A stretch of 64,000 bases of DNA from Streptomyces coeruleorubidus (GTDB taxonomy: Bacteria > Actinomycetota > Actinomycetes > Streptomycetales > Streptomycetaceae), in assembly GCF_028885415.1 (NCBI RefSeq), contig NZ_CP118527.1, forward strand, positions 558,001 to 622,000, in the 5' to 3' direction. Each line of letters starts with the position of its first letter. The first letter of the stretch is position 1. Positions 18,641 to 27,300 of this stretch are shown here, piece after piece. The notes under the pieces were generated by a model. The model saw only the letters and a list, made by a program, of their open reading frames with translations, had not been told where the DNA came from and did not search any database. The translations under genes were made by a program, and so were the position numbers.

Positions 18641-18806
18641 AGTTGCCCTCGTTACGCGGACCGTGCTGACCCCCACATCGCGGCCCACAGGCAGTCCTGC
18701 CCGGAAACGGCCGACGGGGTCCGCGACGCCGTCGTCCATGGCACACCCGGTCCAGCGAGTTGGACCGGCCCGATGGCGTCGCGCAGTTCGAAGAGTCGGC
18801 CACAGA

Positions 18807-18918
18807 TGCGGATGGTGGTGCCGTCCGGCTGGTCGGACAGGCCGAGTGCGTCCGGCGTCGGAAGGCCCTCCCGGTCGCCCCGGGTGGCGACGGCGAAGGC
18901 GGCGTTGGTGACGGCTCG
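18807..18918 (-). pseudogene. PfkB-type sugar kinase, C-terminal fragment
   Basis: On the minus strand RAVTNAAFAVATRGDREGLP followed by TPDALGLSDQPDGTT is the classical C-terminal helix and tail of PfkB-family (2-keto-3-deoxygluconate-type) kinases. It abuts, in opposite orientation, the central part of the same kind of kinase. No start is present. Confidence 0.65.
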
Positions 18919-18924
18919 GTGGAC

Positions 18925-19142
18925 GAGTCGGAGGCCGTGGACGGCCTCCTGTCCGCAGGCGTCGGCGAGGTGGTGGTCAAGCGGGGCGCACGCGGCGCGA
19001 CGAGCTTCACCGCCGACAGGGCGAGCGACTGCGCCGCTCGGCGTCGACGTCGTCGATCCGGTCGGCGCGAGCGACGCGTTCGTGGCCGGATGCCTCTCCG
19101 GACTCCTGGGCGGCGCGGACATCCCCGCCCGTCTGCGCCGCC
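18925..19142 (+). pseudogene. PfkB-type sugar kinase, central fragment in reverse orientation
   Basis: On the plus strand DGLLSAGVGEVVVKRGARGA, SFTAD and, after a one-base shift near 19023, GVDVVDPVGASDAFVAGCLS and LLGGADIPARLRR are the ATP-site and anion-hole region of a PfkB kinase (D-x-x-G-A-S-D-A-F contains the catalytic Asp). The expected next residues, RAVTNAAF, are found on the other strand to the left, so the gene was broken by inversion. A perfect GGAGGCCG-TGGA-CGGCCTCC hairpin sits at the junction (18930-18949). Confidence 0.65.
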
Positions 19143-19339
19143 TGACCCCGCGGCACGGCAACGGGGCCCGGTTGCCCGCCCGTCCGGCCACCCGGGCCCG
19201 AGGTGCTTGCCGAAGAAGTCGGCGAGCTTCTCCGACGCCGGGCCCACTGTTCATCTGAGAGATCACCTCGTCCACATCGAGATCATCACGGCATGGGGCG
19301 AGTCACCACCCGCGTGGAAGGGATGGCAGGATCGCGGCC
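19143..19339. other. Intergenic, no recognised gene
   Basis: A minus-strand reading beginning VDEVISQMNSGP and, in another frame, ASEKLADFFGKHLG looks protein-like but I cannot identify it. It may be another remnant in this decayed stretch. The end of the region serves as leader for the MBL-fold gene. Confidence 0.3.
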
Positions 19340-20197
19340 ATGTCCCTCATCGTTCCCCGCCTGTGGATCGGCTCGACCGAGATCATCGCCCTCGCCGACG
19401 GCGAGGGCCCGTTCTTCTCCCCGCGCGCCGAGGCCTTCCCCGAGGCCACGGCCGCTCAGTGGGCCGAGGCCGACCGCTACGACCCGGGCGCGGTCGACGC
19501 GGAGGGCCGCTGGCGGCTCCAGTTCCGCGCGTACGTGATCCGCGGCGACAAGGGCCTCACCGTCGTGGACGCCGGGATCGGTCCGGCGGACAGCCCGGCC
19601 GCCTCGTGGGCGCCCGTGCCCGGTGTGCTCCCCGAGTCGCTCGCCGCCGCGGGCATCGACCCGGCCGAAGTCGACACCGTGGTGCTCACACATCTGCACA
19701 CCGACCACGTCGGGTGGGCGGTCGTGACCGAGGCGGCCGTGCCATCGGCGGGCCGCGCGGTGGACGGTGACACTTCGGCCGGCGGCCGCCGCCCTTATTT
19801 CCCGAACGCCGAATACCTGCTCCAGCGGGCCGAGTTCGACGCCCTCGACGCGCTCAACCCGCAGCTTCGCGAGACCCTCACCGACCCGCTCACGGCCGCC
19901 GGTCGCCTCCGGCTCCTCGACGGGGACACGCCGCTGCGCACCGGGCGCGCGGTAGCCACGCCCGGTCACACGCCCGGACACCAGAGCGTGCTGGTCGCCG
20001 ACGGGCGCGAGCTGGCGCTCGTCACCGGCGATCTCCTGGTGCACGCGCTCCAACTGCTCCACCCCGAGCTCGCCTACGCGCACGAGACCGACCCCGAGGC
20101 GGCCAGGCACTCAAGAGAGCGCATGCTCGGCCACGAAACCGCCACCACCCTGCACCTGGCGACGCCGCATCTGACGGAGCCGTTCCTCTCGGCGTGA
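19340..20197 (+). CDS. MBL-fold metallo-hydrolase
   Basis: This 285-residue cytoplasmic protein has the metallo-beta-lactamase-fold signature VLTHLHTDHVGW (HxHxDH), a strand with VVDAGIG before it, a second metal ligand in ATPGHTPGHQSVLV, and LVTGDLLVHALQLLHPEL supplying the bridging Asp. The fold binds two zinc or iron ions and hydrolyses esters, lactones or thioesters; the GHTPGHQS form resembles AHL-lactonase-like and related hydrolases. It stands alone after a run of gene remnants. The ATG at 19340 has weak upstream Shine-Dalgarno pairing (GGCAGGATCG). Confidence 0.85.
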   Translation: MSLIVPRLWIGSTEIIALADGEGPFFSPRAEAFPEATAAQWAEADRYDPGAVDAEGRWRLQFRAYVIRGDKGLTVVDAGIGPADSPAASWAPVPGVLPESLAAAGIDPAEVDTVVLTHLHTDHVGWAVVTEAAVPSAGRAVDGDTSAGGRRPYFPNAEYLLQRAEFDALDALNPQLRETLTDPLTAAGRLRLLDGDTPLRTGRAVATPGHTPGHQSVLVADGRELALVTGDLLVHALQLLHPELAYAHETDPEAARHSRERMLGHETATTLHLATPHLTEPFLSA

Positions 20198-20361
20198 TCA
20201 CGGCCCATGAGTGCCGTCGAGGTCGACGACGGTTTGTTGCCGACGGCACACCGGGACCAACGACCTACTGATCCAAACGAACTGCTTAGGCCTTTGGTGC
20301 CCCGCCCACTCGGCCCGAGGTCCGATCCGCCGGCCCCCGGACAGCAGTTAGCGTCCCACCC

Positions 20362-20988
20362 ATGCGCTTAGGACTACTTGGCACCGGCAACGTCGCCCGA
20401 GCACTGGCCCACGGCTGGAGCGCCGCGGGGCACGACGTACTCCTCGGCTCACGCCGACCTGAGGAACGGGCTGGCCTCGGCCTCCCCGTGGCGAGCCTTG
20501 ACGACACAGCCGCCCATGCGGAGGTACTCGTCAACGCCACCCCGGGAACCGTCTCCGTGGAACTCCTGCACTCCATCGGGGCACCGGCACTGGCCGGCAC
20601 CCTGCTCATCGATGTCGGGGTCGGTCTCTCCGACGACTTCACCGAGCTCTCGCACCCCAACAGCAGCCTTGGGGAACAGATCCAGGAAGCCTTTCCCCTG
20701 ACCCCCGTCGTGAAGACGCTGTGCACCATGGACTCGACGGTGATGGTAGCCCCGGGCGAACTGGACGGCCCGAGCACCGTCTTCCTCTCCGGCGACGACG
20801 CCGAAGCCAAACGGACCACCGGCCGACTGCTCACCGATCTCGGCTGGCCCCCGTCGTCCCAGCTCGACATCGGCGGCATCGGCACAGCGCGCGGACAGGA
20901 GCATTTCGCCCTGCTATTCATGGGCATCGTGGGCGGTCTGGGTTCTCATACGTTCAACATCAACGTCGTCGCCCGCCCGTCTGCCTGA
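20362..20988 (+). CDS. NADP-binding reductase, F420H2:NADP oxidoreductase-like
   Basis: The 208-residue protein opens with a Rossmann motif (LGLLGTGNVARALAHGW) followed by LLGSRRPEERAG, the NADP-phosphate-binding pattern of the F420-dependent NADP reductase family (YHH/COG2085). LVNATPGTVSVELLHS and LIDVGVGLSDDF complete the fold. Family members transfer hydride between F420 and NADP, but many homologues have unknown roles. It is a single gene, convergent with the TetR gene that follows. Confidence 0.8.
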   Translation: MRLGLLGTGNVARALAHGWSAAGHDVLLGSRRPEERAGLGLPVASLDDTAAHAEVLVNATPGTVSVELLHSIGAPALAGTLLIDVGVGLSDDFTELSHPNSSLGEQIQEAFPLTPVVKTLCTMDSTVMVAPGELDGPSTVFLSGDDAEAKRTTGRLLTDLGWPPSSQLDIGGIGTARGQEHFALLFMGIVGGLGSHTFNINVVARPSA

Positions 20989-21003
20989 CAGGTTGCAGCA
21001 CCG

Positions 21004-21669
21004 TCAGTTGTCGCCGACGGAACGCTCCTCGTCCTCGTCCCCGGTCGCCCCGTCGCCGTCTTCCGGCGCCGGCCCCAGCAGGACCTCGATGCCCGCGCGC
21101 AGGTACCGCTCCAGCGTGGCGTCCGGCGCCGAGACCAGGGCGGGTGGGCGGATCTCCGTGCGCATCAGGCTGGTGCCGAGCATCCAGGCCGCAAGGAGTT
21201 CCGCCCGCAGGTCGGCGTCGGGGCCGTCGATGCGGGCGGCCAGGCGCTTGGAGAACACCTCCGTGAAGTCCGCGCGCAGCCGCGCCACCGCCTCGTCCCG
21301 GCCGGAGGACCGCAGCACGGAGAGCACCGGATGCGGGAAGTCACCCTCCTTCGGCTGCCCCATGAGCAGCGCGCAGAACCAGTCGGGTATCGCCTCGACC
21401 GGCTCGCTCAGCAGCGGCTCGAACATCTTTCCGGAGCTCGAAACGTCGTTGAACAGCGCTTCTTTCGAGCCGAAGTAGCGGTAGACGAGGGCGGCGTCCA
21501 CGCCCACGTCGCCCGCGATGTCGCGCACGCTGGTGCCCTCGTAGCCGTACTTGCCGAATCGGAAGGACGCGGCGGCCCGCAGCGCGGTGCGCGTCGCCGA
21601 GGCCGAGCGTTTGCGGCCGGGCCGGCGGGCCACCTCCTCGGCCGCCTCGCCGTTGTGTACTCCGGTCAC
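21004..21669 (-). CDS. TetR-family regulator
   Basis: I place the start at the GTG at 21669 because GGAGGT sits exactly 6-7 bases upstream; the frame is open further but lacks a ribosome site there. The 221-residue protein has the TetR HTH (KYGYEGTSVRDIAGDVGVDA and LVYRYFGSKEALF) and a TetR_C-type ligand domain. The C-terminus is acidic (DGDGATGDEDEE). It is divergent from the UDP-glucose dehydrogenase/glycosyltransferase/MFS set. A near-perfect palindrome 79 bases upstream of its start is a candidate operator, so it probably controls that set. Confidence 0.88.
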   Translation of the reverse strand: MTGVHNGEAAEEVARRPGRKRSASATRTALRAAASFRFGKYGYEGTSVRDIAGDVGVDAALVYRYFGSKEALFNDVSSSGKMFEPLLSEPVEAIPDWFCALLMGQPKEGDFPHPVLSVLRSSGRDEAVARLRADFTEVFSKRLAARIDGPDADLRAELLAAWMLGTSLMRTEIRPPALVSAPDATLERYLRAGIEVLLGPAPEDGDGATGDEDEERSVGDN

Positions 21670-21747
21670 GTACCGCACCTCCGTGGTCCTTTCGGCGCTT
21701 CCGCCGTCCGCCCATGTTCCAGTCTGTGGCGGCTGTCTCAAAGTCAC

Positions 21748-21766
21748 CGATCGATGTCATCAATCG
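21748..21766. promoter_or_regulatory. Candidate TetR operator palindrome
   Basis: CGATCGATGTCATCAATCG is a palindrome with 16 of 19 positions symmetric. It is embedded in two further inverted pairs: AAGTCACC (21741-21748) with GGTGACTT (21815-21822), and TCGTTGAC (21764-21771) with GTCAACGA (21805-21812). All lie between the TetR gene and the divergent UDP-glucose dehydrogenase. Confidence 0.5.
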
Positions 21767-21959
21767 TTGACTTACATTCTCGCCGCATGCGATACCTGAC
21801 TCACGTCAACGACTGGTGACTTGAGTCCTGGCTCTGCCCGGGCCGTACGACGGAGTCGGCCCTTCCAGGTCCGCCCGCACGACGCGGTCGAGCGCGCCCT
21901 CGCGCGTCCCTCGACCGTCGCAAGCGGGCACCCCCACCGACCGGAAAAGGTGATCTTCT

Positions 21960-23282
21960 GTGCCTGCTCGACGCGTCGCCGTGATCGGAACCGGCTACGT
22001 CGGACTGACAACCGGCGCCTGCCTGGCCTCTCTGGGGCACTCTGTGGTGTGCGCGGACGCCGACCCGCACAAGGTCGAGCGGCTGCGCGAGGCCCGGGTG
22101 GACATCCTGGAGCCCGATCTGCCCGAGACCGTCCGGGACGCCCTGGACGCGGCCCGGCTCGACTTCACCGGCGACACCGCGGCCGCCGTCGCCGAGGCCG
22201 AGGTGGTGTTCCTGTGCCTGCCCACGCCCATGGGGGCGGGCGGCGCGGCCGATCTCGCCGCCGTGGAGGCCGTCGCCGCGCAGATCCGCGACGTGCTGCC
22301 GCCCGGCTGTGTCGTCGTCAACAAGTCGACGGTGCCCGTCGGGACGTGCGAGCGCGTCGCCGCGCTGCTCGACCGGGACGACGTGGCCGTGGTGAGCAAC
22401 CCGGAGTTCCTGCGCGAGGGCCGCGCCGTCCACGACTTCCTGCACCCCGACCGGATCGTCATCGGCGCCGCCGACCGGGACGCCTCCCGGCGCGTGGCCG
22501 ACCTGTACGCCGGACTGGACGCGCCGCTGGTGCTCACCGACGCCGCCAGCGCCGAACTGACCAAGTACGCGGCGAACTTCTTCCTCGCGATGAAGCTGTC
22601 CTTCGCCAACAACCTCGCCACCGTCTGCGAACGCTTCGGCGCCGACATCAACGACGTCACCGAGGGCATCGGCCGGGACCCGCGCATCGGCTCCGCGTTC
22701 CTGCGGCCCGGGCCCGGCTGGGGCGGCTCCTGTCTGCCCAAGGACACGCACGCCCTGCTGACCGTGTGCGAACTGGCCGGCGTCGACTTCCCCCTGCTGC
22801 GCGCCACCATCGAGACCAACGTCACCCACCAGCAGCAGCTCGTCGAACGTGTCGCCGCCGCGTGCGGGCGCGGCACGGACGGCTCGCTGCACGGCGTACG
22901 GCTGGCCCTGTACGGCCTGACCTTCAAGGCCGGCACCTCCGACCTGCGCGACTCCCCCGCGCTCTCCATCGCCCGGCTGCTGCGCGAGCGCGGCGCCGAA
23001 CTCACGGCGTACGACCCGGCGTTGCGCGAGGAGCGGCCCGACCTGAGTGATCTGGTCGACCTCGCCGACGACCCGGTGCGGGCGGCGGAGGGGGCGGCGG
23101 CCTGTCTGGTCCTCACCGAGTGGCCGGAGCTGCGCGACCTCGACTGGGCGGCGATCGCCGCTCGTATGGCCGGCCGGGAGGTCCACGACTTCCGCAACCT
23201 GCTGGACGCGGACCGGCTCGCGCGGGCCGGGCTGACCTGTCACGGCATCGGGCGCGCGGAGGTACCGACGCGGGTGGCGTGA
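21960..23282 (+). CDS. UDP-glucose 6-dehydrogenase
   Basis: This 440-residue enzyme oxidises UDP-glucose to UDP-glucuronate in two NAD-dependent steps. The N-terminal Rossmann domain has VAVIGTGYVGLTTGACLASL. The central helix region has FFLAMKLSFANNLATVCERF. The catalytic Cys is in GWGGSCLPKDTHALL, and the UDP-binding domain contains LTFKAGTSDLRDSPAL. The GTG start at 21960 follows GGAAAAGGTGA. It heads a plus-strand set with a UGT-type glycosyltransferase and an MFS exporter, which suggests it supplies the donor sugar for them. Confidence 0.93.
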   Translation: MPARRVAVIGTGYVGLTTGACLASLGHSVVCADADPHKVERLREARVDILEPDLPETVRDALDAARLDFTGDTAAAVAEAEVVFLCLPTPMGAGGAADLAAVEAVAAQIRDVLPPGCVVVNKSTVPVGTCERVAALLDRDDVAVVSNPEFLREGRAVHDFLHPDRIVIGAADRDASRRVADLYAGLDAPLVLTDAASAELTKYAANFFLAMKLSFANNLATVCERFGADINDVTEGIGRDPRIGSAFLRPGPGWGGSCLPKDTHALLTVCELAGVDFPLLRATIETNVTHQQQLVERVAAACGRGTDGSLHGVRLALYGLTFKAGTSDLRDSPALSIARLLRERGAELTAYDPALREERPDLSDLVDLADDPVRAAEGAAACLVLTEWPELRDLDWAAIAARMAGREVHDFRNLLDADRLARAGLTCHGIGRAEVPTRVA

Positions 23283-23357
23283 CACCTGTGCTCCCCCGCC
23301 CCCCTGCCCCCTTCCTTTCTTCCCTCCGAAGAAGAATCCCAAGAGAAAGGCTCACCC

Positions 23358-24565
23358 ATGCGGGTTCTGTGCACCACGCTCGGGAGTCCCTCCCACGGGC
23401 GTGCTCAGCTGCCCCTGCTGCGCGCCCTCGCCGAGGCCGGGCATCAGGTGCTGGTGGTCACCACCGAGGCCCTCGTCCCCGTCTTCCGTGACGACGACGT
23501 ACAAGTGAACGCCGCTTTACCGGAGTTCGATCCGCTCGCCGCGATGGGCCCGTACCTCGCCGAGCTCGGCGACACCCCCGACCTGACGGAGCCGACGGCG
23601 GCGCTGACCCGGCTGCTGATGCGCCACCTGGCCGGGTCGGGAGTCAAGCCGCACCTGGACGTCCTGCTCCCCATCGCCCGGGACTTCCGGCCCGATGTGA
23701 TCCTGCGGGACGGCATGGACATGGGCGCGGTCCTCACCGCCGAACTGCTCGGCGTGCCGCAACTGCCGACGCCTTCCGGGTTCAGCAACATCCTGGACCC
23801 CGCCGAGGTGCTGCCGCAGCTGAACGAGCGGCGCGAGGAGCTGGGACTTCCCGTCCGGGACGACCCGCTGTCCGTCGTACCGCACGGCCGGGTCGACTAC
23901 GTGCCGCCCGCCTTCTCCTTCGCCCGGCACCTGCCCAAGACGTGGGCCTACCGGCAGACGGTGGACGTCGAGCGCGGCGGGGTGCTGCCTCAGTGGGCCG
24001 CCGGACTGCCCACGGACCGGCCGCTGGTGTACGCCGCGATCGGTACCGCCCTGCCTGGGATACGTGCGCGCATGGCGGACCGGGAAACGCCTCCGCCCGT
24101 GCAACTGCCGGACAGCACCGAGAGCCTGCGCGCGATCGTGGGGGCCGCGGCCGAGCTGGACGACTGCACGGTGGTCGTGTCGACGTCCGGGTGCCGGTGG
24201 ACACCGAGGGGCTGCCCGGCCACGTCCACGTCACCGAGCGGGTGCCGCAGCCGCTGCTGCTGGAGTCGGTCGACCTGTTCGTCACCCACGGGGGCTTCAA
24301 CAGCATCCGCGAGGCCATGCGCACCGGCACGCCGCTGGCGGTCCTGCCGCACTTCGGGGACCAGCCCGCCAACGCGGAGCGCGTGGAGGAGCTGGGCCTG
24401 GGCCGTCACATCGCGGACCGCAGCGCGGCCGGCATCGCCGACGTGTGCCGCAAACTCCTCGCCGATCCCGAGCCTCGGGCGCGGGCCCGGTCGGCCCAGC
24501 TGGCGATGCTGACGCTGCCGGAGGTCGGGCAGGCGGTCGGTGACCTGGCCGGCATCGCCGGCTAG
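23358..24565 (+). pseudogene. UGT-type (GT1) glycosyltransferase, single frameshift
   Basis: The N-terminal half (MRVLCTTLGSPSHGRAQLPL, then LRDGMDMGAVLTAELLGVP) is the acceptor domain of macrolide/flavonoid-type GT1 enzymes. The frame slips at a GGG run (24189-24191). The nucleotide-sugar domain continues as VHVTERVPQPLLLESVDLFV and THGGFNSIREAMRTGTPLAV, the UDPGT signature with its conserved HGG. One added G gives 402 residues. It would transfer a sugar, plausibly glucuronate from the adjacent dehydrogenase, onto a small hydrophobic acceptor. SD AAGAGAAAGG precedes the ATG. Probably intact in the organism. Confidence 0.8.
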
Positions 24566-24653
24566 CCCCCCGGCCCCCGGCGCGGGTCGCTCCGGAGCTC
24601 CGGGGTGGCCCGCGCCCGCGAGCCGTACCCGCCCCCACCCCCGAGGACGACAC

Positions 24654-26270
24654 GTGACCTTCTCCGACACCCAAGAACAGGGCGCGGCCGGGGACATGCC
24701 CCCGCGGCTCAGTCACCGGCAGATCACCACCGTCATGTCCGGGCTGGTGCTCGGCATGTTCCTGGGGGCGCTGGACCAGACGGTGGTCTCGTCCGCGCTG
24801 CGGACCATCGCCGACGACCTGCACGGGCTGACCGCCCAGGCATGGGTGACCACCGCGTATCTCATCACCGCCACCATCGCGACGCCGCTGTACGGCAAGC
24901 TCTCCGACATCCACGGCCGCAGGCCCGTCTACCTCGCCGCGATCGCTCTGTTCACCGTCGGCTCGCTGCTGTGCGGATGCGCCACGTCGATCTATCAACT
25001 CGCGGCGTTCCGCGCCGTGCAGGGTCTCGGCGGCGGCGGTCTGATGTCGCTGGCGATGACGATCGTCGCCGACATCACCACCCCGCGCGAAAGGGGCCGC
25101 TACCAGGGTTACTTCATGGCCGTGTTCGGCGGCGCCAGCATCGTCGGCCCGCTGGTGGGCGGCGCGTTCGCGGACCGGGCCGACCTGCTCGGCATAGCCG
25201 GCTGGCGGTGGATCTTCCTGATCAACGTGCCGCTCGCCGCCGCGGCCGCGGTGGCGATCATGCGCGTGCTGCGCTTCCCGCACCGGCGGGTGCGGCACCG
25301 GCTCGACTACGCCGGGGCGCTCGCCCTGGCCGTGGGACTGGTGCCGCTGCTGACGGTCGCCGAGCAGGGCCGCGTCTGGGGATGGGACTCGCCCCGGGCC
25401 CTGTTGATGTACACGATCGGCGTGGCAGGACTTGCGGTGTTCGTCGTGGTCGAGCGACGGTCGGGCGACGCCGCGCTGCTGCCGCCGCGCCTGTTCCGCA
25501 TCCGGACCTTCCGGCTGGGCGTCGGGCTGCATTTCGTCGTCGGCATCGGCATGTTCGGCGCGATGACGACGCTGCCGCTCTACCTCCAGCTCGTGCGCGG
25601 CATGAGCCCCATCGCGGCAGGCCTGGCCACGCTGCCCACGGTCGCCGCGAACCTCGCGGTGACGCTGCTGACGGGCCGGATGATCGCCCGGACCGGCCGG
25701 TTCAAGGTCCATCTCGTCGCCGGTGTCGGCTCGTTCACCGCCGCGATGCTCGTGTTCGCCACGCTGCGCGTGGACAGCCCGCTGTGGCATCCGGCGCTCG
25801 GCATGGCTCTGATGGGCGCGGGACTCGGTGCGTCGATGCAGACGCTCACCACGCTCGCGCAGTGCGAGGTGCCCCGTACGGACATGGGCGCGGCGACGGC
25901 GTCCGTCAACTTCTTCCGCTCCAACGGCGGCACGGTCGGCACCGCGGCGTTCCTGTCGATCCTGTTCACCACGGCGGCCGGCAGCATCGCGGACCGACTG
26001 GCCGAGGCCCGCCACGACCCGGCCTACCGCCACCTTCTCGCCCGGCCCGACAACGCGCACGCCCTGACGGGCGTCCTCCGCCCCGGCGGCGGCGTCAACC
26101 TGGAGGACTCCGCCTTCCTGCGCACCCTCGACCCGAGCGCGGCACTGCCGTTCCTGGAGGGCTACGTCACCTCGATGCGCACCGTCTTCCTCACCGGTGC
26201 CGCGGTGTCCCTGGCCGCCTTCGCGCTGGCGGCCTGGCGGGTTCCTGACCTCACGCTCGCCGACGAGTAG
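24654..26270 (+). CDS. MFS exporter, DHA2 (14-helix) drug-resistance type
   Basis: From the GTG at 24654 (GAGGA 7 bases upstream) the 538-residue protein has 14 hydrophobic segments. It carries the DHA2 motifs LGALDQTVVSSALRTIADDL in helix 1, LSDIHGRRPVYLAAIALFTV in the first cytoplasmic loop, and GGASIVGPLVGGAF (motif C of antiporters) in helix 5. Family members expel drugs or secondary metabolites with proton antiport. Its position directly after the glycosyltransferase suggests it exports the glycosylated product. A hairpin after the stop closes the transcription unit. Confidence 0.92.
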   Translation: MTFSDTQEQGAAGDMPPRLSHRQITTVMSGLVLGMFLGALDQTVVSSALRTIADDLHGLTAQAWVTTAYLITATIATPLYGKLSDIHGRRPVYLAAIALFTVGSLLCGCATSIYQLAAFRAVQGLGGGGLMSLAMTIVADITTPRERGRYQGYFMAVFGGASIVGPLVGGAFADRADLLGIAGWRWIFLINVPLAAAAAVAIMRVLRFPHRRVRHRLDYAGALALAVGLVPLLTVAEQGRVWGWDSPRALLMYTIGVAGLAVFVVVERRSGDAALLPPRLFRIRTFRLGVGLHFVVGIGMFGAMTTLPLYLQLVRGMSPIAAGLATLPTVAANLAVTLLTGRMIARTGRFKVHLVAGVGSFTAAMLVFATLRVDSPLWHPALGMALMGAGLGASMQTLTTLAQCEVPRTDMGAATASVNFFRSNGGTVGTAAFLSILFTTAAGSIADRLAEARHDPAYRHLLARPDNAHALTGVLRPGGGVNLEDSAFLRTLDPSAALPFLEGYVTSMRTVFLTGAAVSLAAFALAAWRVPDLTLADE

Positions 26271-26299
26271 CGTCCAGACGACGTCGTATGTCAGGTCCT

Positions 26300-26321
26300 G
26301 GCCCCTTCTTGAGGAGGGGCC
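26300..26321 (+). terminator. Hairpin after the MFS exporter
   Basis: GGCCCCTTCT pairs with AGGAGGGGCC over a 2-base loop, one mismatch, 30 bases past the stop. Probable terminator separating the exporter from the ABC genes. Confidence 0.55.
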
Positions 26322-26465
26322 TCGTCATACTTCCGGGGGACGGGCCGGCCCTCGCTCACACTTTCGGCCGTCCCCGGAAACGGGCATGTGGAGGGACGCC
26401 CCGCGGATCACGGGCGCGGACGATGGACGGGTCCTCGAAGAACAGTTCCCGACAGGAGCCCCCTC

Positions 26466-27236
26466 GTGATCACCACACCCACCGCTCGCCGCGCCACCGC
26501 GGTGGCCGCACGCGCCGCGGATCTGTCCAAGGTGTACGGACAGGGCGAGACCCGGGTGATCGCCCTGGACCACGTCACCGTGAACTTCCACCAGGGCGAG
26601 TACACCGCGATCATGGGGCCCTCGGGCTCGGGCAAGTCGACGCTGATGCACTGCGTGGCCGGCCTCGACTCCTTCAGCGGCGGCTCGGTCCGCATCGGTG
26701 ACACCGAGTTGGGCTCGCTCAAGGACAAGCAGCTCACGCGGCTGCGGCGGGACAAGATCGGTTTCATCTTCCAGGCGTTCAACCTGCTGCCGACCCTGAC
26801 GGCCCTGGAGAACATCACGCTGCCCATGGACATCGCGGGCCGCAAGCCCGACCGGGAGTGGCTGCGCAAGGTCATCGACATGGTCGGCCTGTCCGATCGG
26901 CTGGATCACCGGCCCGCGCAGTTGTCCGGCGGCCAGCAGCAGCGTGTCGCCGTGGCCCGCGCGCTGGCCTCCCGCCCCGAGATCGTCTTCGGTGACGAGC
27001 CGACCGGAAACCTGGACTCGCGCTCGGGCGCCGAGGTGCTGGGCTTCCTGCGCCATTCCGTACGGGAGTTGGGGCAGACCGTGGTGATGGTGACCCACGA
27101 CCCGGTGGCCGCCTCCTACGCGGACCGCGTGATCTTCCTCGCGGACGGCCGGATCGTCGACGAGATGCTCCGGCCCACGGCGGACGGCGTGCTCGACCGC
27201 ATGAAGGAGTTCGACGGCAGGGGCCGCACCAGCTGA
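26466..27236 (+). CDS. ABC transporter ATPase, LolD/MacB type
   Basis: The GTG at 26466 with AGGAG upstream begins a 256-residue ATPase: Walker A in MGPSGSGKSTLMHCVAGLDS, Q-loop FIFQAFNLLPTLTA, signature LSGGQQQRVAVARALASRP, Walker B EIVFGDEPTGNLDS, and switch His in VMVTHDPVAASYAD. The TxxE(N)ITLP spacing is typical of MacB/LolD-like mechanotransmission exporters rather than importers. It is followed after 64 bases by the large FtsX-like permease with which it forms a complex. Substrate unknown; in actinomycetes such pairs often respond to cell-envelope antibiotics. Confidence 0.93.
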   Translation: MITTPTARRATAVAARAADLSKVYGQGETRVIALDHVTVNFHQGEYTAIMGPSGSGKSTLMHCVAGLDSFSGGSVRIGDTELGSLKDKQLTRLRRDKIGFIFQAFNLLPTLTALENITLPMDIAGRKPDREWLRKVIDMVGLSDRLDHRPAQLSGGQQQRVAVARALASRPEIVFGDEPTGNLDSRSGAEVLGFLRHSVRELGQTVVMVTHDPVAASYADRVIFLADGRIVDEMLRPTADGVLDRMKEFDGRGRTS

Positions 27237-27300
27237 GCCTCCCAGGGCGCAGCGCCCCTCCCCGTACGCCACCGGACACCCACCCCAGGACCCGCAACTC

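Noticed and set aside
22000..23342. Long minus-strand frames opposite UDP-glucose dehydrogenase
   Set aside because: Antisense shadows; the plus-strand frame has all catalytic motifs.
24297..26060. A 587-residue minus-strand frame opposite the MFS exporter
   Set aside because: His/Arg/Gln-rich antisense of membrane-helix codons, no helices or motif of its own.
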